Origin: Halomonas dongshanensis
GTDB lineage: Bacteria > Pseudomonadota > Gammaproteobacteria > Pseudomonadales > Halomonadaceae
Direction of reading: 5' to 3'
Length of the DNA stretch: 64,000 nucleotides
Assembly: GCF_024790395.1 (NCBI RefSeq)
Contig: NZ_JAJISC010000003.1
Location: 124,001-188,000 of the forward strand
Shown: in pieces, positions 41,511 through 51,409 of the stretch
Position numbering within the stretch: the stretch's first letter is position 1
Layout: each line of letters begins with the position of its first letter
Notes under the pieces: model-generated
Told to the model about the DNA's origin: nothing
Seen by the model: only the letters and a program-made list of their open reading frames with translations
Databases searched by the model: none
Made by a program: the position numbers and the translations under genes

Positions 41511-44500
41511 GGTGTCTCGGTCGCGGATGAAGAGGGAGCAGCGGCGCCATCGATGAGTCCTTCGACGCCGTGGCGAGCGGCGAGAGAGGCTAACGCATCC
41601 TGCGGCGCCTCTTCAACGTCGTCGTGCTGGTGCAGCTTCTGAATCAGCACGCCTGCGAGCTTATCCAGCGTCGAGGCTTCGCTAAGAATCATTACCGGGA
41701 CGTTGACGCCGAGGCGGTTCTCGATCGCCGTCATCAGCTCGACACCCATGAGCGAGTCGAAGCCCATGTCGTAGACCGAACGGTGTACGTCGATCTTCTC
41801 CTCTTCGATCAGCAAAATGCTGGCGAGCTCGGCGCGCAGGAGCTCGGTGACCGTAACGTGGAGCTCCTCGGGCGATAGCTCGGTGAGCAGCGCTCGAAGA
41901 TCGTTGCTATCGTGTTCGCTGGCGCCATCGTCGTCACTGGCGCGGGCGATCTCGTCGAAGCGCGGTGTCTCGGCGGTGGGTAAAAAGCGCGCCAGTGCCC
42001 CCCACTCGAGCTCGAGCACGCCGAGGCTCGGGCTATCGGTGAGCAGCATCTGCTCCAGGACCTTCAAAGCATCGTCCGAGCGTAGCGCCGAGCCGCCCAA
42101 GCGCTCTTGCAGAGCGTCGCGGGTGCGCGTATTGCGGGCCAAAAAGCCGACGTCTTCGATGGCGCCCCAGCGTACGCAGGTGGCCGGTCGGCCGTTGGCG
42201 CGGCGCGTAGCGGCGAAGGCTTCGAGCCAGTGGTTGGCGGCAACGTAGTTGGCCTGGCCGGGGTTACCAAAGAGGGTGGTAGCCGAGGAGTAGAGGATGA
42301 AGAAATCCAGCGGCAGTTCCTGGGTCAGGGCATCCAGGTGACGAGCTCCCTCGATCTTCGGCGCCAGCACCTTCTCGATGCGTTCGGCGTCGAGGTTACG
42401 GATCAGGCCATCGTCGATCACCGTGGCCGCATGGACGATCCCCTTCAGCGGGGGCAGCTCCTGAGACGCGTGGCCCAAAACGTTGGCGAGCGCATCCCGG
42501 TCGGTGATGTCGCAGGCGGCGGCCACCACCGTGACGCCGCGCGCCTCGAAGTCCGCAATGGCGGCTTTGGCTTCGTCGCTTTGCGGCCCGCTGCGGCTTA
42601 GCAGAATCAACGCGCGTGCGCCCTTATCGACCAGCCACTGAGCGGTCTTCAAACCAAAGCCGCCAAGCCCGCCGGTGACCAGATAGCTCCCGCTAGCCGA
42701 AAGCGTCAGCGTGCCCTGGCCGAGGGTATCGTGCTGTGGTTCGGCGATGGGCGTTTCGTAGCTCACCACCACCTTGCCGATCTGACGCGCTTGCTGCATG
42801 TAGCGGAAGGCGTCGATCACTTGGCTGTGGCCGAAAGCGGTAAACGGCAGTGGGCTTAGCGTGCCGTCGTTGAACAGGGCCATCATTTCACCGAACAGAC
42901 GCTGAGTGAGGGCGGGTTGTACCTTCATCAACTGGTCGGAATCGATGCCGAAGTAGCTTAGGTTGTTGCGGAACGGGCGCAGGCCAATATGCGTGTTTTC
43001 ATAGAAGTCGCGTTTGCCCAACTCCAGGAAGCGGCCGAAGGGGCGCAGCGCACGTAGGTTCTGGTTGATCGCCTCGCCTGCAAGCGAATTGAGCACCACA
43101 TCGACACCCTCACCTTGGGTATCCTCGAGAATCTCCTCGGCGAAGGTCAGCGAGCGTGAGTCGTAGAGGCGCTCGATGCCCATCAGGCGCAAGAAGTCAC
43201 GCTTCTCTTCGGTGCCCACGGTGGCGTAGATTTCGGCGCCCATCCAGCTTGCGATCTGAAGTGCCGCGATACCTACGCCACCTGCGGCGCCGTGGATCAG
43301 CACTTTCTCACCGGGCTCGACCCGCGCTAAGTGCTTGAGCGCGTAGTAAACGGTAAAGAAGGTCGTCGGGATGGTGGCCGCGGCGGCGTAATCGACGCCC
43401 TCGGGCAGCGGCGCCAGGGCGTGTTGGCTGGCGATCAAGCGGTCGCTGAAGCTGGCAGGACCAAAGCCCACCACGGCTTGACCGGGCGTGAAACGTGTCA
43501 CTTCGCTGCCGACTGCAACGATCTCACCGGAGAACTCGAGCCCGAGCGTGGGGCCAGCAAAGCCGTTTTCGATGGCCTCGTCGGAGAGCAGCCCCAGCGT
43601 GTACATGACGTCGCGGAAATTGAGTCCCGTGGCTTTGACGCGTACTTCGACCGCATCGGCGGCAAGCTCGGGCAGGGCACGCGGGCGCCAGCGCAGCTGG
43701 CGTAATTGGCCAGGCAGGGCAAATCCTAGCGTCATCGCATGGCGCGCGGGAAGCGATACGTCCTCAGCGCAGTGCGGTGCAGGCAAGGTGCGCAGGCGCG
43801 TAGCGAGCCGAGCGCCGCTGGTCGCGATGACCACCTCGTTCTCGGTGTCTGGGCAGGCAAGCGACGCGGCAACACTCTCCAGCGCCGTCGCATCGGGATC
43901 CACTGGCAGGTCGAGCAAGACGACATCGTGGCCGACCGCTTCGTTGGCCAAGGAGCGACCAAAGCCCCAGAGGGCGGCATCGGCGGCGGGAGCGAGAGCA
44001 CTTGCGCCATCGGGCTTCCACAGCCGCTGCACGCCCTGGGTGGTTAGCCACAGTGTGGCCGTCACATCCTGTGCTTCCAGCGCCAAGGCCCACTGCTGGG
44101 CCAGGTGGCAGCGCAGGGTTTGCGTAGCAACGGTGTCGGTCGTCTCACTTGCTGCCAGGCCACGCAGATCAACGACGTTGAGCGGTAGCTGCGCCGCATC
44201 AAAGAGGGGTGGGGCGGCAAGCGCATCGACGAGCAGATCGGCCGGTGCGGCACTGGAGCGACTAAGCAAAACGGCGTCGCCGCGCTGCTCAAGCGTTTCA
44301 GCCAAGCGCGTGGCAAACGCTTCGTTGCGATCATCGCTGATCAACAAGTGGCGCCGCGTGCTGTGCGGGCGTAGCGCAGCCGGGTCGGCGGCGTAGTGCG
44401 CATGCAGTAAATAAGCGCCCGTTGCTTCCTCTTCGAGCACGATGGGGGCGGATACGATCATGCCCTGGGCCGTGAGCCACTCGCTTAAGGTGTCCCGCTC

Positions 44501-47500
44501 GAGCGCTTGGCGCTCGATACCGGGAGTGGCCAGCACGTCGTCGAGCCAGCGGCTGGGCGAGGTGCCCACGACGATGAGCTGCGCGCCCGGCGCAAGCCAG
44601 GCGGGTAGCGCCGCGATCAAGCGCTGGGTGGCGTCAGGATGAGTAACGTCGGCGCTGATGACGGCCAACTGGGCTTTGCGCGCAGGGGCAAGCGCAGAGG
44701 GAGCGTCATCGAGGCTTGCCACATCGATTAGCGGAAAGCGCTCTTGAAGCTGTTCGGCTTGATGGCGTGCGCCGTCGTGCGTGGTCAAGGCGCGGTAGTG
44801 GCTGCGTGCCAGCAGCGGCTGCTCACCGCTTGCCATGCGCTCGAGCAGGCGCTCACCGAGCACCGGCGCGCAGGGCCCCGCTTCTAGCAGGGATAAGCGT
44901 TGGCCGCTCGGAAGCTCAGTGAGCGTGGCGTCGATCAGGGCGCCGAGCTCGTTGGCGAGCGCCTGCCAGCCGTTTTCGCCGATCAGTACGCGATTGAGGC
45001 GAGCAAGCTGGCCATCGTCGATGCCGAGTGTGGCGAGATCGGTCGTTTCCGCTCGCAGGGCGTCGCGGTGTAGTCCCAACCGCCCGACCAGATGTATAGG
45101 AGCGAAGTAGTCCGGGTACTCCTGAACCAGCAACTGCCAGATGGTCGCCGGGGTGTGCTCTTCGCTGGCATCAGCGCCATTCTCAGCACTGGCGAAGAAC
45201 GCTTCACTGAGACTGTCGAGCAGCGGCGCCACTTCGCTCGAGTAGCGCTTGCCTGTGTGCGAGGCAAATGCCTCGGGCAGGTTGGCGATACGGCCCAGCG
45301 CCTCGGCGGGTAGCGCCAGCGGCGGGTTGGTCAAGGGCGCTGCGGTCAAGGCAACATCGAGATAGCTTAGCTGCTGCTGATGGGCGCGGTTGAGGCGAAT
45401 GGCCTTGAAGCGCGTTTCACTGAGCACGGCCACGGCACGACCGTCGGCATCGAAGAGCTCGAAGTCGGCCGTGAAGGAGTGAGGGGCGCGCTTACGCATG
45501 ATGGCGCGTGCCACCACGGGCTTACCCGCCTGCGTATCGAGCTGGATGCGCCCAACGCGCACCGGCACGAAAGCGAGCCGGTCGTCGCGCTCGCGCTGGT
45601 GGGCGAGCAGCGGAATGAACATCTGGAAGGCACTATCCAAGATGCCCGGATGCAGGTGCAGGCTATCGAGCTGGGCGTTAACGGCCTCGCTCAGTTCGAT
45701 CTCGCCAATCACGCTGTCGCCCTCGACCCAGCCTCGGGCAATGGCCTGGAAGGCGCCGCTGTAGTGCAGGCCAATGCGCTCGGCCATCTGCAGGTGCTCA
45801 TCCAGGGTGTAGTCCGGCGCACGGCTGGGCAGTGTCGGGGCCTGGCGCTTGAGCAAGAAACCACGGGTTTCACGGCGCATACGCGCCACCGCGTTGACCT
45901 GCCACTCGGTGCCGGTAGCGGGCTCGCGCGAGCGGATTTCCATGCGGCCATCGCCACCCAGCAGCGACAAACGCATGGTGCGCCCGTTGGGGCCGTCGAG
46001 TAGCAGCGGTGCGCGAATTTCGAGCTCCTCGATATCGAGCACCGGGGCGTCTTGAAGCTGTACGCTGGCGGCTAGGGTCAGCTCGACGAAGCCAGCACCA
46101 GGGAAGACCGCGCCTTCACCCACCACGTGCCCGGCAAGCCACGCTTGGCGCTGGGTATCGAGCTGACTCTCCCAGGTATTGTCGTGCTGAGCCAGCGGGT
46201 AGCCCAACAGCGGGTGCTGGTAGTAGCGTCCCAGAAGCTTTTGGCTATCGCTGGTGGGGTCGACCCACAGATGCGTGCGCTGCCAGGCATAGCGCGGAAG
46301 AGGTGCTCGCAGACCTTCGACCGGGAAGAAGCGGCGGGCATCGACTGCGAGTCCGCTGAGCAGGTACTGCGCTAAGCAGCGCTTAAGCAGCTCCAAGCCC
46401 GGCTTATGACGTTCGAGTGTGGCCAGCGTAAGGCCGCGAACGTCTGCTTCGCGTAGGGCTTCGTTGAGGTAGCGGCGCAGGATGGGGTGAGCGCCGATCT
46501 CGATGAAGACGTTATACCCCTGGGCGACGAGCTGGCGGGCAGCGCTATCGAACAGCACCGGCTCGCGAATATTGCGCCACCAGTAGGTCGCATCCAGATA
46601 AGTACCTTCACTAACGGTACCGGTCACCGTCGAAACGAAGGGAAGGGTGGTGGCGCGCGGTTTTATCTCGGCAAGGGCGCTGATCACGCCCTGCTCGATG
46701 CTATCCATGGCCGGGCTATGGAAGGCGTAGTCGAGCGGTAAACGCTTGGCCATCACGCCTAAGCCACTAAGCTCGGCTTCGAGCGCAGTCAACTGGTCGA
46801 CATCACCTGCCAGGGTGATGCCCTTGGGGCTGTTGATCCCGGCCAGGTGCACTTTGACGTATTCGGGGCGGGCCAGATAGGTCGCGATATCGTCAGCGCT
46901 CATTGAGACCGCCGTCATGGCGCCGAGGCCGCGGGTCTTGCCCTGGAAATCGCTGCGGAAATAGATGACCTTGACGGCATCTTCCAAGGTCAGCGCACCT
47001 GCTGCCCAGGCGGCGGCCACTTCGCCTACGCTGTGGCCGAACACGGCAGTGGGTGTGATGCCTTGGTCGGCCAGCCACTCGGTCAGCGCGACTTGAAGGG
47101 CAAAAAGCGCTGGTTGAGCGATTTCGGTGCGTTCAAGGCGCTGATCACCGTTGTGCCCTTCGAGTTCGGCGCGTAGCGAAAAATCGCCCAGACGTTGGAA
47201 GAGCGCGTCGACGCGGTCGATGGCGGCGGCGAATACCGGGGCGGTGTCGAGCAAGTCGCGCCCCATGGTTTCCCACTGGCAGCCGTTGCCATCGTAGACG
47301 AACACCGGACCCTGGGCGTCGCTTAGTCGGCTAAGGCGGGTGGCGGACGTTTTATCGTCCTCAACGAGCCCTTCGAGGCGTGCGATGGCCTCGGCGTGGT
47401 TGGCCGCAAAGAGTAGGGCGCCGTGTTCGTGGTGTTCGCGATGATAAAAGAGCGTATGGGCGACATCGTAGAGAGCCGTTTCCCCGTCGCGTAGCGCGCC

Positions 47501-48907
47501 GCTCTTGAGCTCGGCGGCAAGCGTGTGCGCGCCTTCGATCAGCGCCGCTTCGCTACGCGCACTTAGGCGCAGCGGTAGCGCTTGTGGCGTCGTTTCATCG
47601 TCGATACGCGCTGGCGTGCTCGTCGCGGCATGTTGCGGCGGGCTTTCGAGAATGACGTGGGCATTGGCGCCGCCAAAACCGAAGGAGTTGACGCCGATGA
47701 CGATGCGCCCGCTTTTCTTCAACGCCTGCGCTTGGGTGACGACCGCGATGTTCCACTCGTCGAACTTGATACGCGGGTTGAGCGTGCGAATACCGATGGT
47801 GGCAGGCACTTCGCGATGCTGAATGCTGTAGAGCGCCTTGGCCAGACCCGCCACACCCGAGGCGGTTTCCAGATGGCCCATGTTGCTCTTCACCGAACCG
47901 ATGGGCAGAGGCGTGGCGCGATGCTTGCCCAGCGCTTCACCAATGGCGCGCGTCTCGATGGGGTCTCCCACCGAGGTACCCGTGCCGTGGGCTTCGAGGT
48001 AATCGATGTCGTCGGGGGCGATACCCGCTTGAGCGTAAGCGCGGCGCATCAGGTCGATCTGAGCGTCCGCATTGGGCACGGTGATTCCTGATTTATGCCC
48101 ATCGGTATTGACCGCCGAGCCTGCCACCACGGCCAGAATACGGTCGCCATCGGCGATGGCATCGTCGTAATCCTTGAGCAGGAATAGGCCAGCGCCTTCG
48201 GAGCGTACGTAGCCGTTGCCCGCTTCGTCGAATACCTGGCAGCGACCGGTAGGCGAGAGCATGCTCGCCTTGGAGAAAATGATGAAACCATAAGGGTGCA
48301 GATGAAGGCTGATACCCCCGGCCAGCGCCATGTTGGTTTCACCACTTCTGATTGCCTGACACGCCTGATGAAAGGCGACCATGGAGGAGGAGCAGGCAGT
48401 ATCCAGCGACATGCTCGGACCGTGGAGGTCGAAGACGTAAGAGAGGCGGTTGGAGGCGATGCTCGAGGTATTGCCAGTGGCGGTGGAAGCGTCGATCGCT
48501 GCCATGTCATCGGCCATGCGGTAGGAGTAATCGAGACTAGCAACGCCGAGGAACACGCCGCACTGACTGCCGCGTAGCGTGCTGGGCGCAATGCCGGCAT
48601 CGTCGAAGGTTTCCCAAGCAAGCTCCAGCAGCATGCGCTGCTGCGGGTCCATATGCGTTGCTTCACGCGGCGAAATACCAAAGAAGTCGGCGTCGAAGCC
48701 GCCGATCTCGCCCAGGCTACCGGCGGCAAAGGTCACGCTGGTGCCGGGGTGGCGCTTGTCGGGATGCCAGAAGGCCTCTTGGCTCCAGCGATCGGGAGCG
48801 ACCTGCGAGACCAAATCCTTTTCGGCCTTGAGATCCTGCCAGAACGTTTCAGGGGTGGTGCCGGGGAAACGGTGGGCGGCGCCGATGATGGCAACGCGTC
48901 TAGTCAT
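41507..48907 (-). CDS. Single-module reducing polyketide synthase (RkpA-like), no thioesterase
   Basis: 2466 residues from ATG 48907 (AGGAG upstream; ATGA overlap with the sulfatase gene). Domains: KS (1-430; DTACSSS with Cys172, HGTGTSVGDPIE, KSNMGHLETASG); AT (about 535-840; GHSVGE with Ser626, YAFHS suggesting malonyl use); DH (about 900-1180; GHVVGEGAVFPG, His926, with Glu instead of the usual Gly four residues on); a degenerate methyltransferase-like part (about 1330-1480; LLEAGPCAPVLG instead of a glycine-rich motif); structural KR region; ER (about 1740-2050; GAAGGVGIAAL); KR (about 2075-2265; VTGGLGGFG, NYVAAN); ACP (Ser2385 in DMGFDSLMG). A full reducing set with no TE fits iterative synthesis of a fatty-acid-like chain, released by the next enzyme. 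Confidence 0.93.
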   Translation of the reverse strand: MTRRVAIIGAAHRFPGTTPETFWQDLKAEKDLVSQVAPDRWSQEAFWHPDKRHPGTSVTFAAGSLGEIGGFDADFFGISPREATHMDPQQRMLLELAWETFDDAGIAPSTLRGSQCGVFLGVASLDYSYRMADDMAAIDASTATGNTSSIASNRLSYVFDLHGPSMSLDTACSSSMVAFHQACQAIRSGETNMALAGGISLHLHPYGFIIFSKASMLSPTGRCQVFDEAGNGYVRSEGAGLFLLKDYDDAIADGDRILAVVAGSAVNTDGHKSGITVPNADAQIDLMRRAYAQAGIAPDDIDYLEAHGTGTSVGDPIETRAIGEALGKHRATPLPIGSVKSNMGHLETASGVAGLAKALYSIQHREVPATIGIRTLNPRIKFDEWNIAVVTQAQALKKSGRIVIGVNSFGFGGANAHVILESPPQHAATSTPARIDDETTPQALPLRLSARSEAALIEGAHTLAAELKSGALRDGETALYDVAHTLFYHREHHEHGALLFAANHAEAIARLEGLVEDDKTSATRLSRLSDAQGPVFVYDGNGCQWETMGRDLLDTAPVFAAAIDRVDALFQRLGDFSLRAELEGHNGDQRLERTEIAQPALFALQVALTEWLADQGITPTAVFGHSVGEVAAAWAAGALTLEDAVKVIYFRSDFQGKTRGLGAMTAVSMSADDIATYLARPEYVKVHLAGINSPKGITLAGDVDQLTALEAELSGLGVMAKRLPLDYAFHSPAMDSIEQGVISALAEIKPRATTLPFVSTVTGTVSEGTYLDATYWWRNIREPVLFDSAARQLVAQGYNVFIEIGAHPILRRYLNEALREADVRGLTLATLERHKPGLELLKRCLAQYLLSGLAVDARRFFPVEGLRAPLPRYAWQRTHLWVDPTSDSQKLLGRYYQHPLLGYPLAQHDNTWESQLDTQRQAWLAGHVVGEGAVFPGAGFVELTLAASVQLQDAPVLDIEELEIRAPLLLDGPNGRTMRLSLLGGDGRMEIRSREPATGTEWQVNAVARMRRETRGFLLKRQAPTLPSRAPDYTLDEHLQMAERIGLHYSGAFQAIARGWVEGDSVIGEIELSEAVNAQLDSLHLHPGILDSAFQMFIPLLAHQRERDDRLAFVPVRVGRIQLDTQAGKPVVARAIMRKRAPHSFTADFELFDADGRAVAVLSETRFKAIRLNRAHQQQLSYLDVALTAAPLTNPPLALPAEALGRIANLPEAFASHTGKRYSSEVAPLLDSLSEAFFASAENGADASEEHTPATIWQLLVQEYPDYFAPIHLVGRLGLHRDALRAETTDLATLGIDDGQLARLNRVLIGENGWQALANELGALIDATLTELPSGQRLSLLEAGPCAPVLGERLLERMASGEQPLLARSHYRALTTHDGARHQAEQLQERFPLIDVASLDDAPSALAPARKAQLAVISADVTHPDATQRLIAALPAWLAPGAQLIVVGTSPSRWLDDVLATPGIERQALERDTLSEWLTAQGMIVSAPIVLEEEATGAYLLHAHYAADPAALRPHSTRRHLLISDDRNEAFATRLAETLEQRGDAVLLSRSSAAPADLLVDALAAPPLFDAAQLPLNVVDLRGLAASETTDTVATQTLRCHLAQQWALALEAQDVTATLWLTTQGVQRLWKPDGASALAPAADAALWGFGRSLANEAVGHDVVLLDLPVDPDATALESVAASLACPDTENEVVIATSGARLATRLRTLPAPHCAEDVSLPARHAMTLGFALPGQLRQLRWRPRALPELAADAVEVRVKATGLNFRDVMYTLGLLSDEAIENGFAGPTLGLEFSGEIVAVGSEVTRFTPGQAVVGFGPASFSDRLIASQHALAPLPEGVDYAAAATIPTTFFTVYYALKHLARVEPGEKVLIHGAAGGVGIAALQIASWMGAEIYATVGTEEKRDFLRLMGIERLYDSRSLTFAEEILEDTQGEGVDVVLNSLAGEAINQNLRALRPFGRFLELGKRDFYENTHIGLRPFRNNLSYFGIDSDQLMKVQPALTQRLFGEMMALFNDGTLSPLPFTAFGHSQVIDAFRYMQQARQIGKVVVSYETPIAEPQHDTLGQGTLTLSASGSYLVTGGLGGFGLKTAQWLVDKGARALILLSRSGPQSDEAKAAIADFEARGVTVVAAACDITDRDALANVLGHASQELPPLKGIVHAATVIDDGLIRNLDAERIEKVLAPKIEGARHLDALTQELPLDFFILYSSATTLFGNPGQANYVAANHWLEAFAATRRANGRPATCVRWGAIEDVGFLARNTRTRDALQERLGGSALRSDDALKVLEQMLLTDSPSLGVLELEWGALARFLPTAETPRFDEIARASDDDGASEHDSNDLRALLTELSPEELHVTVTELLRAELASILLIEEEKIDVHRSVYDMGFDSLMGVELMTAIENRLGVNVPVMILSEASTLDKLAGVLIQKLHQHDDVEEAPQDALASLAARHGVEGLIDGAAAPSSSATETP

Positions 48908-50625
48908 TCTTGCTCCTGAAATTCTGGTTCTGCCTTGAATGCATCGTTCGTTATCGCATTGCTCTTTATAACACCGCTCTTCATAAGATCGCTCGCTGGT
49001 GCATCGCGCATCATCGCGGCATTGGGAACGTCTCCAAGTGCTCGTTCGAGCAGTACGGCGCCGAGTTCCTGGGCGCTCAATTGCTGGGTAGTGAACGGGC
49101 GCGAGCGCTCCGTGCCCTTGTGCTGGGTCGACCAGATCACATAGGGCGTCGTGCCCGCAGGCGCACCGTAGTGAGCGTAGGCGGCGGGCAAGATGGGCAC
49201 GTGATCGCCGTACCAACCCAGTAGCCCTGGGCGCGAGCGGCTACTCAGCGCTTTCGTTACCTCGGCCATCATCCTGTCGGCCTCGCGCAGGTGATGCAAG
49301 TAGACCGCCAAATCGCGCTGGTGTTCGGCCAGTGGCCAGTGCGCCTTGGGCAGCGTCTGCTGGGCTGCCTCAGCCTGCGGCGCTTCCAAGTGCAGCGGGC
49401 CGTGATTTTCCATGGTGATGATGAAGACGAAAAGCGGTCTATTATCGTCATCTTCCAGCAGGCGTCCAACCTTTCGCGCAACCGCTGCATCGCCAATGTA
49501 TTGGCCGTGACGGTCGGTGGCGGCGTCGAAGGCCTGCAAATCGACGAACTGCTCGAAGCCCAGCGCTGGCATGACGCGGTGGCGTAGATAAAACGTCTCG
49601 GGGTAGGGGTGCACGCAAACCGTTCGATAACCTGCCGCCTTGAAGGCGCTCGCGATGCTGGGCAGTGGGTGGCGGGCAAGTGTGCGGTAGGGGTTGAACT
49701 GTAGCGCTCCCCAGGCGCTGGGCGCGATACCGGTGAGTACGGCGCATTCGGTGCGCACGGTATTGGCGCCCCAGGCAGGAACGCTTAGCGTGCCTGCGAT
49801 ATCGGCTTGTGCGCGTAGCGTATCGAACGCCGCCAAGATCGAAGGCGCTATCTCATCGCACCAGGAGCGTGGGTCGAAGAAGGATTCACTCTGCACCAGC
49901 ACCACGTTGGGGCTATCCGCGCTTGGGGTGTTGGTCTGGGCATTGACCTTGGCGCTGGCGTGGTCAGTCTGATTATCGGCACCTTGATCAGCGCCTGGGT
50001 AATAGGGTGACTGCTCGGGCCGAGGTGGGCGCGCGCGCATAAGGGCTACGCCGTAGGCCCACAGGCTAGCGAAGAGCCCCAACGCGTGCATGTCTTGCGC
50101 TGGGTGTAGGGTAATCGACGTGCGCCAGGGCTTGACGGCCACGATGAGGGCGCTACCCACGGCGATGAGCGACAGGGTGGCGACGAACAGCGCACCCGCG
50201 CCATGACGCGAGACCAGCGACGGCTCCCAAATGAGAAAGGCGCCAATGGCGGCGGCCCCGACGCAAGAGGCAAGGATCGCCAGGGTAACACCGAAAAACG
50301 GTACATAGAGACGAGGGTGGCGCAGGGCGTCCCAAAAGTACTCGAAGTCGTGGCAGATGAAAGGCTCGTTCAGCGTGCTGGATTTGGTGTTACTCGACTG
50401 CACGATGACCAACTGCAGCGAGAGCAAAAACACCACCGCAAACCAGGGGCGTTGAAGCACTAAAGTGAATAGCCCGAAAAGCAGCAGCCAGCTGCCCACA
50501 TGCATCGCCGTGGCTGCCATACCACGCTGCCAAAAGGGCGTAGGGGCCGGGCGCAGCAGGGCCTCGATGGCGAAGGTGGCGATCAACCCCGTCACTAGCG
50601 GCCAGAGAAGTGATACCTCAAGCAT
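48904..50625 (-). CDS. Membrane-bound sulfatase/LTA-synthase-superfamily protein (RkpI-like)
   Basis: This 573-residue protein has about five membrane helices in the first 195 residues (LLWPLVTGLIATFAIEALL; VGSWLLLFGLFTLVL; and others), a proline-rich acidic linker, then an extracytoplasmic alkaline-phosphatase-superfamily domain. That domain begins NVVLVQSESFFDPRSW and has GANTVRTECAVLTG, whose Thr (about residue 290) is the likely nucleophile, and FIITMENHGPLHLEAP supplies His ligands. Family members transfer phosphoglycerol or phosphoethanolamine or act on lipid head groups. Here it may modify the capsule lipid in the periplasm. It overlaps the SDR gene by 8 bases and the PKS by 4. Confidence 0.85.
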   Translation of the reverse strand: MLEVSLLWPLVTGLIATFAIEALLRPAPTPFWQRGMAATAMHVGSWLLLFGLFTLVLQRPWFAVVFLLSLQLVIVQSSNTKSSTLNEPFICHDFEYFWDALRHPRLYVPFFGVTLAILASCVGAAAIGAFLIWEPSLVSRHGAGALFVATLSLIAVGSALIVAVKPWRTSITLHPAQDMHALGLFASLWAYGVALMRARPPRPEQSPYYPGADQGADNQTDHASAKVNAQTNTPSADSPNVVLVQSESFFDPRSWCDEIAPSILAAFDTLRAQADIAGTLSVPAWGANTVRTECAVLTGIAPSAWGALQFNPYRTLARHPLPSIASAFKAAGYRTVCVHPYPETFYLRHRVMPALGFEQFVDLQAFDAATDRHGQYIGDAAVARKVGRLLEDDDNRPLFVFIITMENHGPLHLEAPQAEAAQQTLPKAHWPLAEHQRDLAVYLHHLREADRMMAEVTKALSSRSRPGLLGWYGDHVPILPAAYAHYGAPAGTTPYVIWSTQHKGTERSRPFTTQQLSAQELGAVLLERALGDVPNAAMMRDAPASDLMKSGVIKSNAITNDAFKAEPEFQEQE

Positions 50626-51409
50626 GGGGATGTCCGCTGTGATCGAAACCGAGGCGCTTTACCAGCCATTGCGACACTGGAGCAGGGAGCACGGCGAGCC
50701 ACCAGGTGCCGAAGTTGAGCGGGAACGGGAAGCTAACGCGTGCTCGGTTACGCTCGATGCCGCGCTTGATCACCTTGGCGGCTTTTTCCGGCGGCCACTC
50801 CCACGGTTTAGGGCCCGGCATCGCCTCGCACATGGGCGAGGTCACGTAGCCTGGCATGATCACGCTAACGCCAATGCCACAGGGCGCCAGCAGCCCGCGA
50901 AGGCCTTCGCCGTACGCTTTGATGCCTGCCTTGGTGGCGCTATAGGTCGGCGTGGTGGGTAAGCCGTGCCAGCCTGCGAGCGAGCTAATGAAAACCAACT
51001 GCCCGCTACCTCGCGCTTTCATGGCAGGCACAAGCTGCTGCGCCATCGCCATGGGCGTGCGCAGATTGAGCGCGACCAGTGCCTCGGCTTCTGCCCAAGG
51101 CTCGAGCTCGCCGGGGCCGGGCGGGTGCGTATTTCTACCGGCATTGGCAATAACGATATCGGGCAGGCAACGCCGCGCGACGTCGCTGAGCCATTCGGCA
51201 AGGGCTGCATCATCGTCGAGCGGGATCGAGGCCGTCTCTACCGTGGCGCCCTGTACGCGGCATGTCTCGGCCAAAGCGTCGAGCACGGCTTGTTTGCGGC
51301 CATGGAGAATGAGATGACACCCCGAGGTGGCATAGGCGCGTGCCAGCGCCCCGCCAATAGCGCCCGTGGCCCCGGTGATCAGCACGCAGCGTGTTGCAGT
51401 AAAACTCAA
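50618..51409 (-). CDS. Short-chain dehydrogenase/reductase (RkpH-like)
   Basis: This 263-residue SDR begins MSFTATRCVLITGATGAIGGALARAYA (TGxxxGxG cofactor motif; here TGATGAIG). It has IVIANAGRN, FISSLAGWHG and the catalytic pair Tyr156-x3-Lys160 in TYSATKAG, then IMPGYVTSPM. A C-terminal hydrophobic stretch (FPLNFGTWWLAVLPAPVSQWLV) may attach it to the membrane, as in 3-ketosphinganine reductases. Next to an alpha-oxoamine synthase and a PKS, the natural guess is reduction of the 3-keto group made by that synthase. It overlaps kpsS by 4 bases and the sulfatase gene by 8. Confidence 0.88.
   Translation of the reverse strand: MSFTATRCVLITGATGAIGGALARAYATSGCHLILHGRKQAVLDALAETCRVQGATVETASIPLDDDAALAEWLSDVARRCLPDIVIANAGRNTHPPGPGELEPWAEAEALVALNLRTPMAMAQQLVPAMKARGSGQLVFISSLAGWHGLPTTPTYSATKAGIKAYGEGLRGLLAPCGIGVSVIMPGYVTSPMCEAMPGPKPWEWPPEKAAKVIKRGIERNRARVSFPFPLNFGTWWLAVLPAPVSQWLVKRLGFDHSGHPHA

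Noticed and set aside
48908..49216. Extension of the PKS reading frame by 103 codons upstream of ATG 48907
   Set aside because: The extra residues are Arg/Cys-rich and antisense-free shadow of the sulfatase gene in another frame; ATG 48907 has AGGAG and begins the typical KS start.
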